Assembly: GCF_000151315.2 (NCBI RefSeq)
Contig: NW_011887296.1
Span: 196,643-260,642 of the forward strand
Length of the DNA: 64,000 nucleotides
Direction of reading: 5' to 3'
DNA from: Capsaspora owczarzaki ATCC 30864
Lineage: Eukaryota > Opisthokonta > Filasterea
Numbering within the stretch: position 1 is the first letter of the stretch; every line of letters starts with the position of its first letter. The notes under the pieces are model-generated. The model saw nothing but the letters and a program-made list of their open reading frames with translations, was not told where the DNA came from and did no database searches. The translations under genes and the position numbers were made by a program. Positions 1 through 11,455 of the stretch are shown in pieces.

Positions 1-467
1 GGCTTCATCGACCATGAAAATGCTAGAAGCATTGCGCTCGGCACGCCGCAGGCAGCGACGTACAAAGCGGGACTTGGTGTCGATGGCGACTCCTCGATGC
101 GAGAAGCGCGCACGCTCGGCCGACTTGGATGCCACGAACGAAGGAAGCAGACGCCGTCCAACTGCCCAGTTAAACTCGGGGCTCGCGTCCAGTGGATTAA
201 AGTCGGACTCGCGGTTCACAGGGTGGTTTTGGATAAAGTCATCCAGGGGAAAGTCTGGGATGGATTGTCAAGCAGAGTGATGCGGCAAAGCGAAGGTGAG
301 TCGTTCGCTTTTGTTTTTGTTTGCGCATTGCGTTGCAGCGTTCAGTCGGTTACCTTCAGATCCATCAAAAATGTCCCACCAAAAAGACAGAGGGGCTCGA
401 TTGGAATCGGCCGTCTCGACGCCGGAGCTGGAGCCCGAGCTGGACGATGCACGCGCGGTCGTCGCTT
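1..467 (-). CDS. Unrecognised protein, gene runs off left edge
   Basis: Two exons can be joined on the minus strand. The upstream one (354 to about 467) encodes a Ser-rich stretch ending in FWWDIFDGSE and stops at a good donor (AAG|GTAACC). A 99-bp intron (255-353) ends in CCCAG, and the reading phase is kept into the second exon (254-1), which is open to the window edge. The joined part has PLDDFIQNHPVNRE and a basic region with SAERARFSHRG and RFVRRCLRRAERN. The open frame, matching phase and Arg-rich composition support coding. I do not recognise the family. The start codon is unresolved: there is no in-frame ATG in the upstream exon, so a further short exon is likely in 468-640. Confidence 0.5.
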
Positions 468-640
468 CTGAGATGGAGCACGAGGTTTTTGCATGAGGGT
501 TTTTTGGGTTGTTGTTTACTTTGCAATCGAGCGGTGAATCCACACCTTCACACCGCCAAAAAGCACAGACAGAGGAGAATCATGCATTTCAACGACAAAC
601 ACGTCAGAACATCGCCATACAGGTCACATTAGACAAACAC

Positions 641-2998
641 TCAGGCCGGCGGAACAGGAAGAGTCACAGGTACGCGCAAATCAGCTCGAACCGCGGTTGC
701 AGCACGGTGTTCGGTACCGCGTGTGATAATGCCAGCGCCAGTGGGGAAGACGTAGTACATCGGTGCAGAGAGCGGCGAATCGTACGGACCAAGCTGGAAA
801 TAGGACAGATCGAGCAAGTAGGCAGTGCTATTGGAGCCTGGCACAAGCGTCACGGCAAGGATGGTGGCGTTCGCAGCAAACACTCCCGAGCTGGCGACGT
901 CGAAGCCCAAAAGAGCAAAGCACGAAACGTCGAGAGATCCGCCAGACGCCGCGGAAAAGACCGGCTCGCTGAAGTCGGCACGAACCGTGGCGACACGCAA
1001 AGTGTCAAACGGAGCAAGCACAGTTGTGGTATTCGTGACATTCCACTGAACGAAAGCGAGCTGGAACACTGGCTCAAAGTTGAGCTGCACGGCTTGTGTG
1101 GGCTGGAAGATGGGCTGCTCATTCGCGCCTTCGACGTTCACGGCGGTGGTTGTGATTGTGTCGCCAACGGCAAGTTGCTGACCGAAAGTGACAGTGACAA
1201 CCAAATGCACCTGCAGCTGCGCTTCCTCATACACGACGTTTGTGACATTTCCAGTAACGGGGCCGACCGAGGACGCGGTGGGTTGCAGACGAACAGCAAA
1301 GTTGTTTGGCCACAGGCGCTTGGGACGAATCCAATCCAAACCCACAAACTGCGGAGGCGGAACGGAGGTGCGAACAACTGGATCCGAAAAGACAACCGCC
1401 AGTACCACAGTGCCATTGGTGTTGCTCGTCATTTCCAAAGCAGAGAAGGGCTGGAGCACCGTGACGGCCATTGTAGGCTGCTTGATGAAGGAGAGGACGT
1501 TGTCAGCAGCTGGAGTGTCCAGTTTGGGCGCCTTGTTCAAAACCCACTCGAAGGCCGAGAGCCGCGAAACGCTCAATGGGAACGGTTTCATGATGCGAAG
1601 CATTGAGTAATCCAACTGAGTGCCTCCGGAAGGGGCTACCGGCGCGGACGTGGCCAGTTGCAAAAACATGGGAATGTACGTGTTGAACCGACGGTTGCCA
1701 GTCAACTTCCTGAAGTATTCGTTTTGCGAGTCCGGCATTGTCTGCAGCATGACACGTTCTGAGCGCCGCACAGGCGTGCCAAAGGTCGAGTTCCGTCCGT
1801 AGATCTTGAAGCGCATTGGCGGCAAGGTGGTATTCGACCCTTGATCGACAGATTCCAGCCTGTTGCCGGCGCCGAGCGTAATGGAGCCATCAACCGAAAC
1901 AAGGTGCAGCTCGTCGCCGTAGAACACTGGCTGCTTGTCGAGAGTGGTGAGGAGGAGTGGCGAGATAATCCTGAAAAAGTGGTTCTCCCGGGTTGAGAAA
2001 GCAAACCGTTCGACGACCTGGAAGCTGGCACTGGCTTGGTCGCGTGCCCAGTCTCCAGGCTTGGTATTCTCGCAGGACCAGCGCCACCAGTCATCGTCGT
2101 ACGCGTAGTAAAAACACCTTGTCGCTCCGATCGCGGCTATACGCAAACATGTTCTCGGTCTGCGAGGGAAACATGGTACACATGCCATCGCCATCGGCAG
2201 TAATGCGCACCGTGTAGCGAACGCAAGTCGCCATCCGCGTGCACTGAGCACGGCACCGCGCTTCGAGACCGGGGAATCCCTCAAATTGGTCCTTGTTCAA
2301 AACGAGCGACTCGACCTGGAGCGTCGAGTATGGGCAAGAGCCTTCGTTGCCGACCACGCTGAATTTGTACGACGGTTTCTGGGAGATGAGAATTGGCGGG
2401 AAACGCGATTGGAAGCGAATCGAGTTGTAGTCGTTGGACGCGTACATGCACGAGCAGAACCGCTCGATGCGCAGAGCGACGACTTGGAAGGCTGCCAGAG
2501 CATAGCACGGAGAGAGCGAGACAGACAGAGGACAAACAGCACAACAAGATCAAAATGAGTGTCAGGTACAGGCTTGCGTTGAGACAGAGGCAACACAGTA
2601 TGCAACCAAACGGGGGAAACTTTTGAAAACTTACACATGGAATCGCCCTCATAGGTTTGCATCGGAAAATCATGGGTGGCGTTCGAATAGTCAAGACGAA
2701 CACCCAGGAATCGACTTGTGCTGCTAAGCGCGCTGACCTGCGACGAGATTGCCGAGGGCGCAGAGGCAGCCGCAGTCGTGGCGCGAAGCCGATAGCCTTC
2801 GTTGACACCGGTGAGCTGGTCCAGCGTGACAAAGTCTCCATAGCGCAAAACTGTCTCATCGCCGGTGAAGTCACGGTCGCCGCCATCGCCGCAGTTTGCT
2901 CCACTCACAGACTCGCAGTAGCTCGCAAGGTAGGATGCAAGAAGCGTCTGCTTGTCGGCAATGTGAGGGTCTTCAGGAAAGAGAAGGGCGTCCAGGAG
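641..2998 (-). CDS. Secreted-type protein with PAN-like and Ig-like modules
   Basis: Exon 2635-2998 (acceptor TTCTTAG) joins exon 641-2491 across a 143-bp intron with a perfect GTAAGT donor. Family knowledge: PAN/apple modules carry spaced Cys like those seen around 2160-2340 (EARCRAQCTRMATCVRY, then DGMCTMF). The C-terminal 300 residues hold two beta-rich segments with VVFSDPVV and VRADFSEPVF, which resemble bacterial-type Ig-like repeats; this is a weak assignment. Many NxT/S sites fit an extracellular protein. No C-terminal membrane segment is visible. Around 2122 the frame shifts by one base in a GG doublet; without it SDKCFYYAYDDDWWRW reads through. The first exon with a signal peptide was not found and should lie in 3000-3194. 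Confidence 0.6.
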
Positions 2999-2999
2999 C

Positions 3000-3194
3000 T
3001 AAGAACCCTTGGCTTTCCGGTTTGTTTTCAACACCCAATTCAACAATTCGGCTCATTCCCCATTTGGAAGCGCTGCTGCACATTTCTCAGGCATTTGTTG
3101 TGGTTTTGTTATTTTTGGTTGTTTTTGTTTTGGTTTTCTCAGAGACTTTTCTTTTCTACACTCCCCCTTTTCTTGGTTTTTGGATTCCGACAAC
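3000..3194. promoter_or_regulatory. Short divergent intergenic region
   Basis: About 195 bp separates the minus-strand PAN-like gene from the plus-strand AVL9 start at 3195. It is T-rich on the plus strand (3100-3180) and must contain the AVL9 promoter and probably the missing first exon of the left gene. I see no clear TATA box. Confidence 0.4.
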
Positions 3195-6100
3195 ATGGCG
3201 ACGGTCATCTCTGTGATGCTCGTGAGCTTCCATCACACTCACGGCCCTCAGGTATGCTCTTCAACACACGCACACACACACACACCCATGGATACCTGCT
3301 ACTGCCTCTTGGGGAAATTGGGCTGCATTGGCTTATACAAACACAATGCAAATTTCAGGTGGAATTCGCGTACCCGGCGATGCCAGCGTCACCCTCGACC
3401 TCCGCCGCCGAGACGAGTGCTGCGAACGCAAGCAATACTGTTCTTCCTACTGCTTTGTCGGCAGTGGTCCAGAGGCCCGTCTCATCGGACAACCCGGCGT
3501 CGCACACGTCATCGCTCCATTCTGCCACTCATACCGAAGCTGCTGCTGCTGCTGCTTCCGACGAGACTGCTTCCAATACGGCTCGTGCATCGTTTGGCAT
3601 GAACACGTCTACCGCTGCGAGCACCGAGTCATCCGAACATGCAGCTGCCGCTCCGACAGTGAAGCTGCCCGTCGCTTGGGCCCAGCTCCCGTTCCTCGCA
3701 ATGCCAGGTTCGCTGCTGATACTGAGGAGCATTATCGATGGATGTAGCATTGCCATTTCCAACTGATATTTGTTTTGGTGGTTGATGCTGGCTTTTGTGT
3801 GTTCAGATGGCGCCCATTCGCGTACGTCCGATTTGGTTTGCTTCACTCTCCCCATGCCGACCGATTTGTCGCTGTTGCCAAACCACATCTCGCACGAGTC
3901 GTATGCCAAAACGCAAACTGTGTTTGGATTGGCCTGCTTTCGCCAGCAAGACGCAGCGGTACAAAAGACCAGACTGAAAATGTCGTTCCCATCTCTTGCC
4001 AATTTTTTGCTTGATACTCATCCCTGGTGCTGACAATGTCACAGTCGTTCAAGACACGTTCGGCAGACGTTACCCGCAACACTATTCAAAAGTCTGTGGT
4101 GGTGTTGAGCTTGGTGGTGAGTATGCTGCCTCGCAAGTGCCAAGTGCTCATGCGCATTGCGCTGACTTTGCCCCGTTTCGTGTAGCCCATTTTTGGCTTT
4201 TTGAAGCAAAAGACAGTTGCCATGACAGAGGCCCTGTTTGACCAGCGTGACTTTACCGACCTCACGCTCCTCGAGGTAGGTTTTGGTTCAATGAAAGAAA
4301 CCAAGTTCGAGTTCGGTTCGCAATCGTGCTCATTCTTGAGTGGTCTTGATATATCAGCTTTTTTACTCGAGTATCTCTGCAACTCTCGCGTCAAAAATGG
4401 ATGAATCCAGCTTGTTCATTGGTATGTTGGTATGTTGTCAGGTGGTCGGTGTCATGTTCCACAACTCACACCTTTCACACCAGACCTGTCTTGTCGATCC
4501 TTGGTTCTTTCATTCAAGCATCGATTGCTCATGCTCTACAAGGCACTGTTACTGGAGCGCAAGGTGACCCATTCACTTGGCTTCGGCCGCTCGATGTGAA
4601 ATGCTTGCGCTCATCTCATCCACCTCACAGATCATCTTTGCCGGACCAACGCTCGAGGCTTCCTGCTTTTCCCAGCTCGCGTTGCTTTCATTGATGCCGG
4701 GTGAGTTGAGGGCGATCTTAGTCGATGCTTGTACGTGGTTCAAGGCTCACTTTGTGGTGCGTTTTGCGCAGGCTTGGTTGAGAGCGGCTTGTTTGCCTGC
4801 GCCAAGCTCGGATTTGGAGTATCCGACTCTGAGCACGAGAGCAACAACATTGCGACGACTCAGCCAAGTATCTCGTCGTTCCCCACCGTCATTACAGACG
4901 ACTTGATCAAGCCGGGCACCGTCAAGCAGCAAGAACACCGCGTATTGTTGCGTCGACTGGCTCTGCCGTTTTCCGTCTTTGGCGAGGTATGATCCTGTCC
5001 CCGTTGAGCATTGGTACCACCCTCGCTCGGTCTTGGTCTCTAAAGCTCTTTTTGTTGGATCACCTTTGCAGGGTTGCGTGTTTCTGCCATATTTGAGCCT
5101 GTTGCAATTGGACACGTTGCGCTCGGAAAAGGCCCGCGGCGTGCTGGCTGGCGTTTCGTCCATGTTCCTCTTGCTCAGGCCCGACCACGAATTGGCTGTG
5201 ACTATCGATGTGAGCTCTCTCGTCTTATGTATCCAACTTGGCGCGCAAACCCATTGGCTGACTCTTCCGTTTTGCATGGGTTGAATGATGCAGCTTGCCG
5301 CTCAGAAGATTGAGTTTCACGATGACGACGTGAAGGATGCCGTAGCTCTCACAACCGAAGACTTGCGCTTCATGAGCAATATTGTTTCGGCGGTAGAGTC
5401 ATACGAGGCCCGGGCTGGCGGTGAGTTTGATTGCAGACTAGCCAAGTCGCGAATTCTCGGGTGGTTCTTTTAACGCTTGTGGGTACGTTTTCGTGCAGGT
5501 CAAGACCAAGATGGCTTTGTTTGGGAAGGAAGCGACGGTTGGATTCGCGCGCAGTTTGAGTCGTACACTGTTGCGCTAGCTGCCTCCACGCTTGCTCAGC
5601 AAACACTGTCCACGTCAGGTAGGTTATTGGTGTCGCCAACTGGAGTGAGCAAGCGAAACCCCCTTTTTTTTTTTTTTTGATTTTCCCATGATTTCTTACT
5701 GCAGAAACGGCTGCGAGGTTGCGCGATTTCGGTGCCCGCTTCATTCAAACCTGGTGGACGACGGCAAACTTTGCAGAGTGGAAGCACCGAGTTGATTCGG
5801 ACGTTTTGGACACGGTTTCAGCCAGGTAGAGTCTAGTTTCACAGGCGCGATTTCGTTGGGCGAGTTTGTGTATGCTTTTTTTTTTTCTTGCTTTTTTTTG
5901 CTTTTTTTTTTGTGCGACTCATTGCTTGCTTGTTTGCAGACATCCTTTCGCTGGGCAACTGAGTGTCAACGATGTGTCTATTCGGCTCAATACACTTGTT
6001 GCATCGGTGGGTGATTTTGAAAACAGATGTGTGCACAGAGGTGCCGCTGTGCTTTTTTGACTTTGTTTGTTTGTTTGTTTGTTTGTTTGTTTGTTTGTTT

Positions 6101-6746
6101 GTTGGTTTGTTTGTTTGTTTGTTTGTTGGTTTGTTTGTTTGTTTGTTTGTTTGTTTGTTTGTTTGTTTGTTTGTTTGTTTGTTTGTTTGTTTGTTTGTTT
6201 GTTTGTTTGTTTGTTTGTTTGTTTGTTTGTTTGTTTGTTTGTTTGTTTGTTTGTTTGTTTGTTTGTTTGTTTGTTTGTTTGTTTGTTTGTTTGTTCTTTT
6301 GATACAGCTGGATCCGTCGATTGTTGAGACTGGCGGCAAAGTCACTTCCTCGATTGTCGAGACTGGGGGCAAAGTGACCTCTGCGATTGGTATGAGTCAT
6401 TGCCTTCGAGCTTTTGCAAACTTGTGCATGCGGAAGGAAACTTACCATGTGTGATGCGTCGATGCTCGCTATAGGCGGCGCCTTCGGGTCGTTCACCAAG
6501 AGCGTGTCAGATGCGCTCAAGGAGAAGCCACACGACCCTACCTCTGATCACGCCGCCGTGGAACCGACGGCGTCAGAGCAAGCAGCGCACGCCGTCAAGC
6601 ACGCAGGAGCGCAGCTCTCCACTGCTGTCGGGAGTGCGTACCGGGGAATGCTGAGTTTTTGGTCTTCTGGCTCCTCGGCTGCTCCTGCAGCACCACCCGC
6701 CACGAAAGCAGACGATGCAAGTGCTGTTCCCACCTCTACGCCATGA
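3195..6746 (+). CDS. AVL9: AVL9 homologue (late secretory pathway, DENN-related)
   Basis: I can join 16 exons with consistent phase: 3195-3251, 3359-3707, 3807-3958, 4045-4116, 4186-4275, 4358-4421, 4484-4563, 4631-4700, 4772-4986, 5072-5209, 5294-5420, 5499-5618, 5705-5825, 5940-6006, 6308-6389 and 6475-6746, giving about 691 residues. The start MATVISVMLVSFHHTHGPQ followed by VEFAYPAMP matches the AVL9 opening (VVGFHHKKGCQVEFSYPP). Further matches are LACFRQQD, TRNTIQKSV, FKHRLLMLYKALLLERK, GCVFLPYLSLLQ and WEGSDGWIRAQF. AVL9 proteins act in exit from the Golgi toward the plasma membrane and belong to the tripartite DENN group. Residues coded by exon 2 add a long Ser/Ala-rich insert absent from animals. 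Exon 15 carries a tandem 11-residue duplication (SIVETGGKVTS). Intron 14 is filled by a TTTG repeat. Confidence 0.93.
6062..6295 (+). repeat. (TTTG)n microsatellite in AVL9 intron 14
   Basis: About 234 bp of TTTG units, interrupted only by two GG variants near 6103 and 6127. It fills most of the 301-bp intron 6007-6307. Long open frames on both strands through it are artefacts of a 4-bp repeat without stops. Confidence 0.98.
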
Positions 6747-6880
6747 AGCATGCAATTGCAGGGTTGGTTGTTGAGTAGAGTTTTCGATCTCGACCGAAAG
6801 AAGACACACCGGCCATTCACCAACTTTCCCCTTTCCCCCCCCCCCTCCGCCAAATCTGTAGCCGCTCTGTCGTTCAGTTT

Positions 6881-6886
6881 AATAAA
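6881..6886 (+). terminator. Probable poly(A) signal AATAAA for AVL9
   Basis: A canonical AATAAA lies 134 bp after the AVL9 stop codon and 120 bp before the start of the next plus-strand gene. Position and orientation fit 3'-end formation of AVL9. A C-rich run (6835-6845) precedes it. Confidence 0.5.
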
Positions 6887-7005
6887 GTATTGTATCGCCT
6901 CATCTCTCGTCAGAGTTCTAACTGCTGCGTGGACTTTGCAGCTTGAAATCCATATCCTCCGCGATCAGTCCAAAATTCACCGCGCCTCCTTTCCTTTCCA
7001 CTGCA

Positions 7006-8545
7006 ATGTCCACCACCACCACCACCGCGGCAGTGAAAGCGCCACAGACCATCCCGGGATCGGACATCCCGACACTCCTGACGCCAATCCAACTCGGTTC
7101 CTCAGCCACGCTCGCGCACAGGGTGGTCCTGCCGCCACTGACCCGGCGTCGGGCTTCTTTTGGCGGAACTCCGAACGTTGAGCTCAGCGGGCGCTACTAT
7201 GCTCAGCGCGCGACTGCCGGCGGGCTGCTGATTGCCGAGGCCACCAACATCACTGCTCAGGGCCAAGGGTACCCGAGCACCCCGGGCATCTTCAAGGAGC
7301 AGCATGTCGAAGCGTGGCGCAGAATCACGGATCGAGTGCATGCAGTCAACAAGAACAAGACCAGCAGTGATTCGGTGTCTGCATCGAACGCAGCGCCCGC
7401 CGTCTTCTATCTGCAGCTGTGGCATGTCGGTCGTGTGTCGTTTGCCGAGTACCAGCCGGATGGACGCGCCCAGGTGGCTCCGAGCGCCGTTGCCATTCCC
7501 AACACGAACGGGATGCTGCCGGACGGGACTGCCACGCCGCACACTGTGCCGCGAGCGCTCGAGATCTCTGAAATTGACGCCATTGTGGACGACTATGCCA
7601 AAGCGACCGTGAATGCGCGCCGTGCTGGCTTTGACGGCGTCGAAATCCACGGCGCCAACGGATATTTGATTGATCAGGTGGGTATTCTCACTTTGGGGGG
7701 ATGCGGAAACCCCTCCGTTCATGGCGGATTGCACGTCACTTTGTCCTTTTTGCCCTCGATCTATTTGGCGTGGGGGAGGGGAAAATAGAAAGAGAACGAG
7801 AGAGAGAGAGAGAGAGAGAAGTGAGGGAGAACCTTCGTCTCATGTTGCCAACTCATTTCACCCGATCGTTCGACAGTTCTTGCACGCCGGATCAAACACC
7901 CGCCAAGACGAGTATGGCGGCAGCATTGAAAACCGCGCCCGTTTCCTCTTCCGCGTGGTGGAGGCTGTGATTGCTGCATGGAAATCTGGCAACGACCCTG
8001 CTGACAACACGCACTCGGTTGGCTTGCGCCTCGCACCCTTCGGCACCTTCCTCGCCATGTCGGATCCGAACGAGGACGAGTTGTTCTCGTATGTGATTGA
8101 GCGCCTCAACCAGTACAATCTTTCCTTCCTGCATCTGATTGAGCCGCGGGTGGCAGGAAACCAGACCTGCTCTGAAGTCGAAGAGACGGTGGTGCTGGAC
8201 AAGTATGTTCATCTGTACAAAGGACCCATCATTGCGGCGGGTGGTTTTCAGCCTGCAGCTGCTGAGCGAATCTGCTCTGCCTACGCCAAACAGGGCCATG
8301 CAGTGGCTGTTGCTTTTGGCCGCTCGTTCATTTCCACACCCGACTTGCCTCGCCGACTGTTGCTTCGTGCGGAGCTTTCGCCCTACAATCGAGCTACCTT
8401 TTACACGAATGATCACATTGGGTATACCGATCAATCACCTCTTTCTGAATCCGAAGTGGAGCAGCACCTTGATTTGCTGAGCAAATCTCGCGGCATTGAT
8501 GACCTTCGCGCGTTGAACCTTGCGCTCTCTCCTATTGGCGTTTAA
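7006..8545 (+). CDS. Old Yellow Enzyme family NADH:flavin oxidoreductase
   Basis: Two exons, 7006-7677 and 7877-8545, give 446 residues; the phase-0 intron of 199 bp splits LIDQ from FLHAGSN. OYE enzymes are FMN TIM barrels that reduce activated C=C bonds with NAD(P)H. Family marks are plain: LTRRRASFGG near the start, LQLWHVGRVS, the substrate-binding pair in VEIHGANGYLIDQ, NTRQDEYGGSIENRARF, and a phosphate-binding end (IIAAGGF, then VAFGRSFISTPDLPRRL). The start is the ATG at 7006 (MSTTTTTAAV). An acceptor-like TTTGCAG just upstream (about 6940) hints at a 5'UTR intron. Substrate is not predictable; plant-type 12-oxophytodienoate reductases and fungal OYEs share these motifs. Confidence 0.93.
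7797..7819 (+). repeat. (GA)n in OYE intron
   Basis: A short AG dinucleotide run inside the only intron of the OYE gene. No function is suggested. Confidence 0.9.
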
Positions 8546-8664
8546 GAACTCACTCGATCCGATTATTTTCGATTGCTTGAGGCTGATTTTGTATTCTCTC
8601 AAAAAAATTACATTGGCATGTCTGCTCTAAAAATGAAAAGGCTGGATAATCTTCACCTCTTGAT

Positions 8665-11004
8665 TTACAGGCCTTCAAACTCAGCAGAGGCGGGCTCGGC
8701 TGTTACGTTCGGAGCAACGCTGGCAGCCGCGGAGGAGGCAGCAGCAGCGTGCAAAGCCGCAGCGACGATGCCAGAAGTCCCGATTCCGACCCACCGACGA
8801 CATCCCCGAGCAGTGGATTTTTCCCCGGATTTGCTTGACACTGCAAGAGCATTGTCCTCATCGGTGGTCATGGCACGGATTGTGTTGTGAAGGTTGTCAC
8901 GCGCTGCTGCGGCGCGTTCCTTTCGGTTGCGCCGCCCTGCAGCGCGCGTCCCTTCGGCAGCGTCGTTTTGCTGAAGCTGCTGTTGAGAATGTTGATTCTG
9001 TTGTTGAGGATGCTTCGCCGTAGCGTGGGGCTTTTGGTTTTGTTGGGAATGGAAGCGTTTTTTAGGATGTCTGCTCCCCGAGGCACACGTTTAGTGAGAA
9101 GGATGCTCCAAAGCGTGCATGGTACCGAAGCGAGAGCAACTTACGCGTTGGGACGACCGTGAAGCTGGTAATACACACTTTCATTTGCTGCACCAAACCG
9201 TTTGACATCCTCTGTTTGAAAAATAAAGCAAAAAAAAAAAGAGAGAGAGAGAGAGAGCGGGAAAACGTGAGAAATTGGAAGAGGTGAGATTCGAAACCCC
9301 TCACCATGCGCTTCCAAATGGCAAACTACTGTACCAGAGGTTGCAAAACGCAAATAAATGTCGCTGGCCTTCGCAGACGCAACGCCACGGCGCCACTCAA
9401 GCGATGGTGGGACTCCATCGTTCGCGGCTTGAATCAGCGCTGTCCACAACGCAAAAGCCAACAGTAAGCGGCTGGTGACATGTATAAATTTTGTCGCTAA
9501 AGGAATGGTAGCAGCAATTTCATCTTTGCACATACGATCAATCCCGAGCGCGATGCTCGACGGAGAAACACTAAGACCCAACAAAGCTCGCCCAGCAGAC
9601 ACAGTGTCTTCCCAAACAACGTTGCCTGCAGGTGGCAGTTTGAGCAGCAAAGCAAATAATCTCAGTCATGAGTTTGGGGCGCCCTCGAGAAAGGCAGCAG
9701 CAAGCGCCTTCGGAACTTACAAGAAGAGTCATTAATCCACTCGACAAAGGCCGGGCCGTACTCGCCAAAGTACTTTAGTACATCTCCCGAGCTCATCTGG
9801 TCTGTACCATACATGTAGACGGCATCGAAACGAACGGTCGCCGCAGCCGATGGCTCGAACTTTACCGCACCCGCATCTGAATATCCGTGCCGGAAGGCAT
9901 CAGTGAGCAATTGAAGCCTCCTCTCACGGACTGAATCCGTTGGGCTCATCGTGGGCTTACCAACATCCATTCCGCTATCGTTCGATGCCATCGCACTGCA
10001 AGATGGAAACATACCAACAAGAAGGCAAGCAAGTCAGTTGAACTTGGCTCAATCCTCATTGCGTTGAGCGGCGCACTGTAGACGCTATACCTGAGTTGGC
10101 CAAACTTTTGAGCTCGCTTTATTTTTGCTTCTTCCTGTTTCAGCGAATCGCTCGTGACGTTGGAGACCTTGCCAAACCGCTTGGCGCGATCCTCAATCTT
10201 TTGGCGTTCTGCAGGCGCCAATAGGTCGATTCCAGTTGAAAAAGTTCCTGCCTTGTTGGCATACCGCTGCTTTGCGTAATCTGTCGGGTTCCAAACAACC
10301 GACTGGTTTCCGATCGCGCCAAATTCAGGAACAAATCGTCGTCGTAGTCGTCATCGCCATCGTTGTCGTGGTTCGAAGCTAGAGCGAGATGAATGACTTA
10401 CCGGTTTCGCCTGCACAACGGGGATGGCAAAGCGTGCAGCCCTACAAATGACAATATAGTGCAATTGTTCGCCATTACAAAGACAAAACTGAGTCTCAGA
10501 CGCGAGGGTTTGGATGCTCAGACTCATCCGATTGAGAAAGCTCACCGTTGAGTATGCAGCTGCTGGACTTCCGACAACTTGGCATGCGGATCAGCGTGGA
10601 TGCTTCCTGTCGGCTGGATTGATCGAGCATCCGAACATGAGTGAGGCGCACACGAGGACAAGCGAGTGAGTGAGTGAGAGTGAACCCGAGTTGCACCTTC
10701 CCAAAAAGGCCCACGTCGAGCCATGCTGCATCAGACTGCCAGAGCACCATGCTGATCGACAGGGGGAGTTGGGGCAAAGGAGAGCGAGAGACAGAGAGAG
10801 AGAGACGGGGAGCGTCGTTACCGTCAGATCGAATGCAATGGGAGCGGCGTGGAAGCCTTGAGCAGCGTGGATGGGGTCGCTGGCAGTGCTGCCATCATGA
10901 GCAGCAGACGCATCAACAGCATAGGGATTGGCGGCTGGAAGGAACGCGGGGTCGTCCATGCCAGACTCGTCCAGCAGGAAGGCGCTCGTATTGAACTCTG
11001 CCAT
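8665..11004 (-). CDS. NCBP3: Nuclear cap-binding protein subunit 3 homologue
   Basis: Exons on the minus strand: 10822-11004 (MAEFNTSAFLLDESG start), 10697-10735, 10546-10606, probably a 9-nt micro-exon 10402-10410, then 10091-10280, 9721-9995, 9335-9625, 9145-9211 and 8665-9070. Phases agree throughout. The core matches animal NCBP3: RYANKAGTFSTGID with DRAKRFGK, then RFDAVYMYGTDQMSS, EYGPAFVEWINDSSCNVVW, DIYLRFATS and EDVKRFGAANESVYYQL. NCBP3 binds capped RNA with NCBP1 and works in mRNA biogenesis and export. The tail is Gln/Ala-rich (HPQQQNQHSQQQLQQ) rather than the Arg/Ser-rich end of animals. The N-terminal exons before 10280 are the least certain part. Confidence 0.85.
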
Positions 11005-11455
11005 TGCGCTCACCAGGGAAAGACTGAAGGAACAAACCAGTCGAAAAGAGCTCAGATAACGTTATTGGGGACCGATGGCAGAGAGGAGATGAGATGGACG
11101 ATTTGTTGCTTTAACGTTGGAATCTGTCAAAAAGACATGTATGACTCTTTTTTTTATAACAACCCGGACAAAAAACAATCCGGAGACGCAACAAACAGCA
11201 CGCTGCCGACAGGTGGCACAGCTCAACAACATCAACTGGAAATTCAACGGGGGAGAAGTGGTGGAAGAACACAAAATCAAGACAATCGTCCAATCAGACG
11301 CCAAAATCAAACCAGGAAGGGGTGGGGGAGAGAAAACACAAACCACAACGTTTCAACTCAACTCAAAAGCGCTCTACACAAAAATCGGCGAGACCGAGCG
11401 GGAGAGACTGCAGACAAGAAGTTTTTTTTTTTTTGTTTGTTTGTTTGTTTGTTTT
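11005..11455. other. Intergenic spacer between beta-tubulin 1 and NCBP3
   Basis: Both neighbours are on the minus strand, so this 451-bp stretch holds the 3' flank of the tubulin gene and the promoter of NCBP3. It contains a T-run plus four TTTG units (11418-11456). I see no gene in it. Confidence 0.6.

Noticed and set aside
509-1606. 365-codon plus-strand open frame
   Set aside because: Antisense to the PAN/Ig-like gene; basic, low-similarity composition and no ATG context.
2657-3766. 369-codon plus-strand open frame covering the AVL9 start
   Set aside because: It overlaps the exon of the left gene and AVL9 exon 2 in frame by chance; the conserved AVL9 start at 3195 is in another frame and is spliced.
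5839-6520. Long open frames on both strands rich in FVCL or KQTN
   Set aside because: They are translations of the TTTG microsatellite, which has no stop codon in any frame, and the span is an AVL9 intron.
10285-10404. Two possible 23-nt introns in NCBP3 (GTAAGT...CTAG and GTCGG...ACAG)
   Set aside because: Far shorter than every other intron in the window; a 9-nt micro-exon with a normal intron explains the phase as well.
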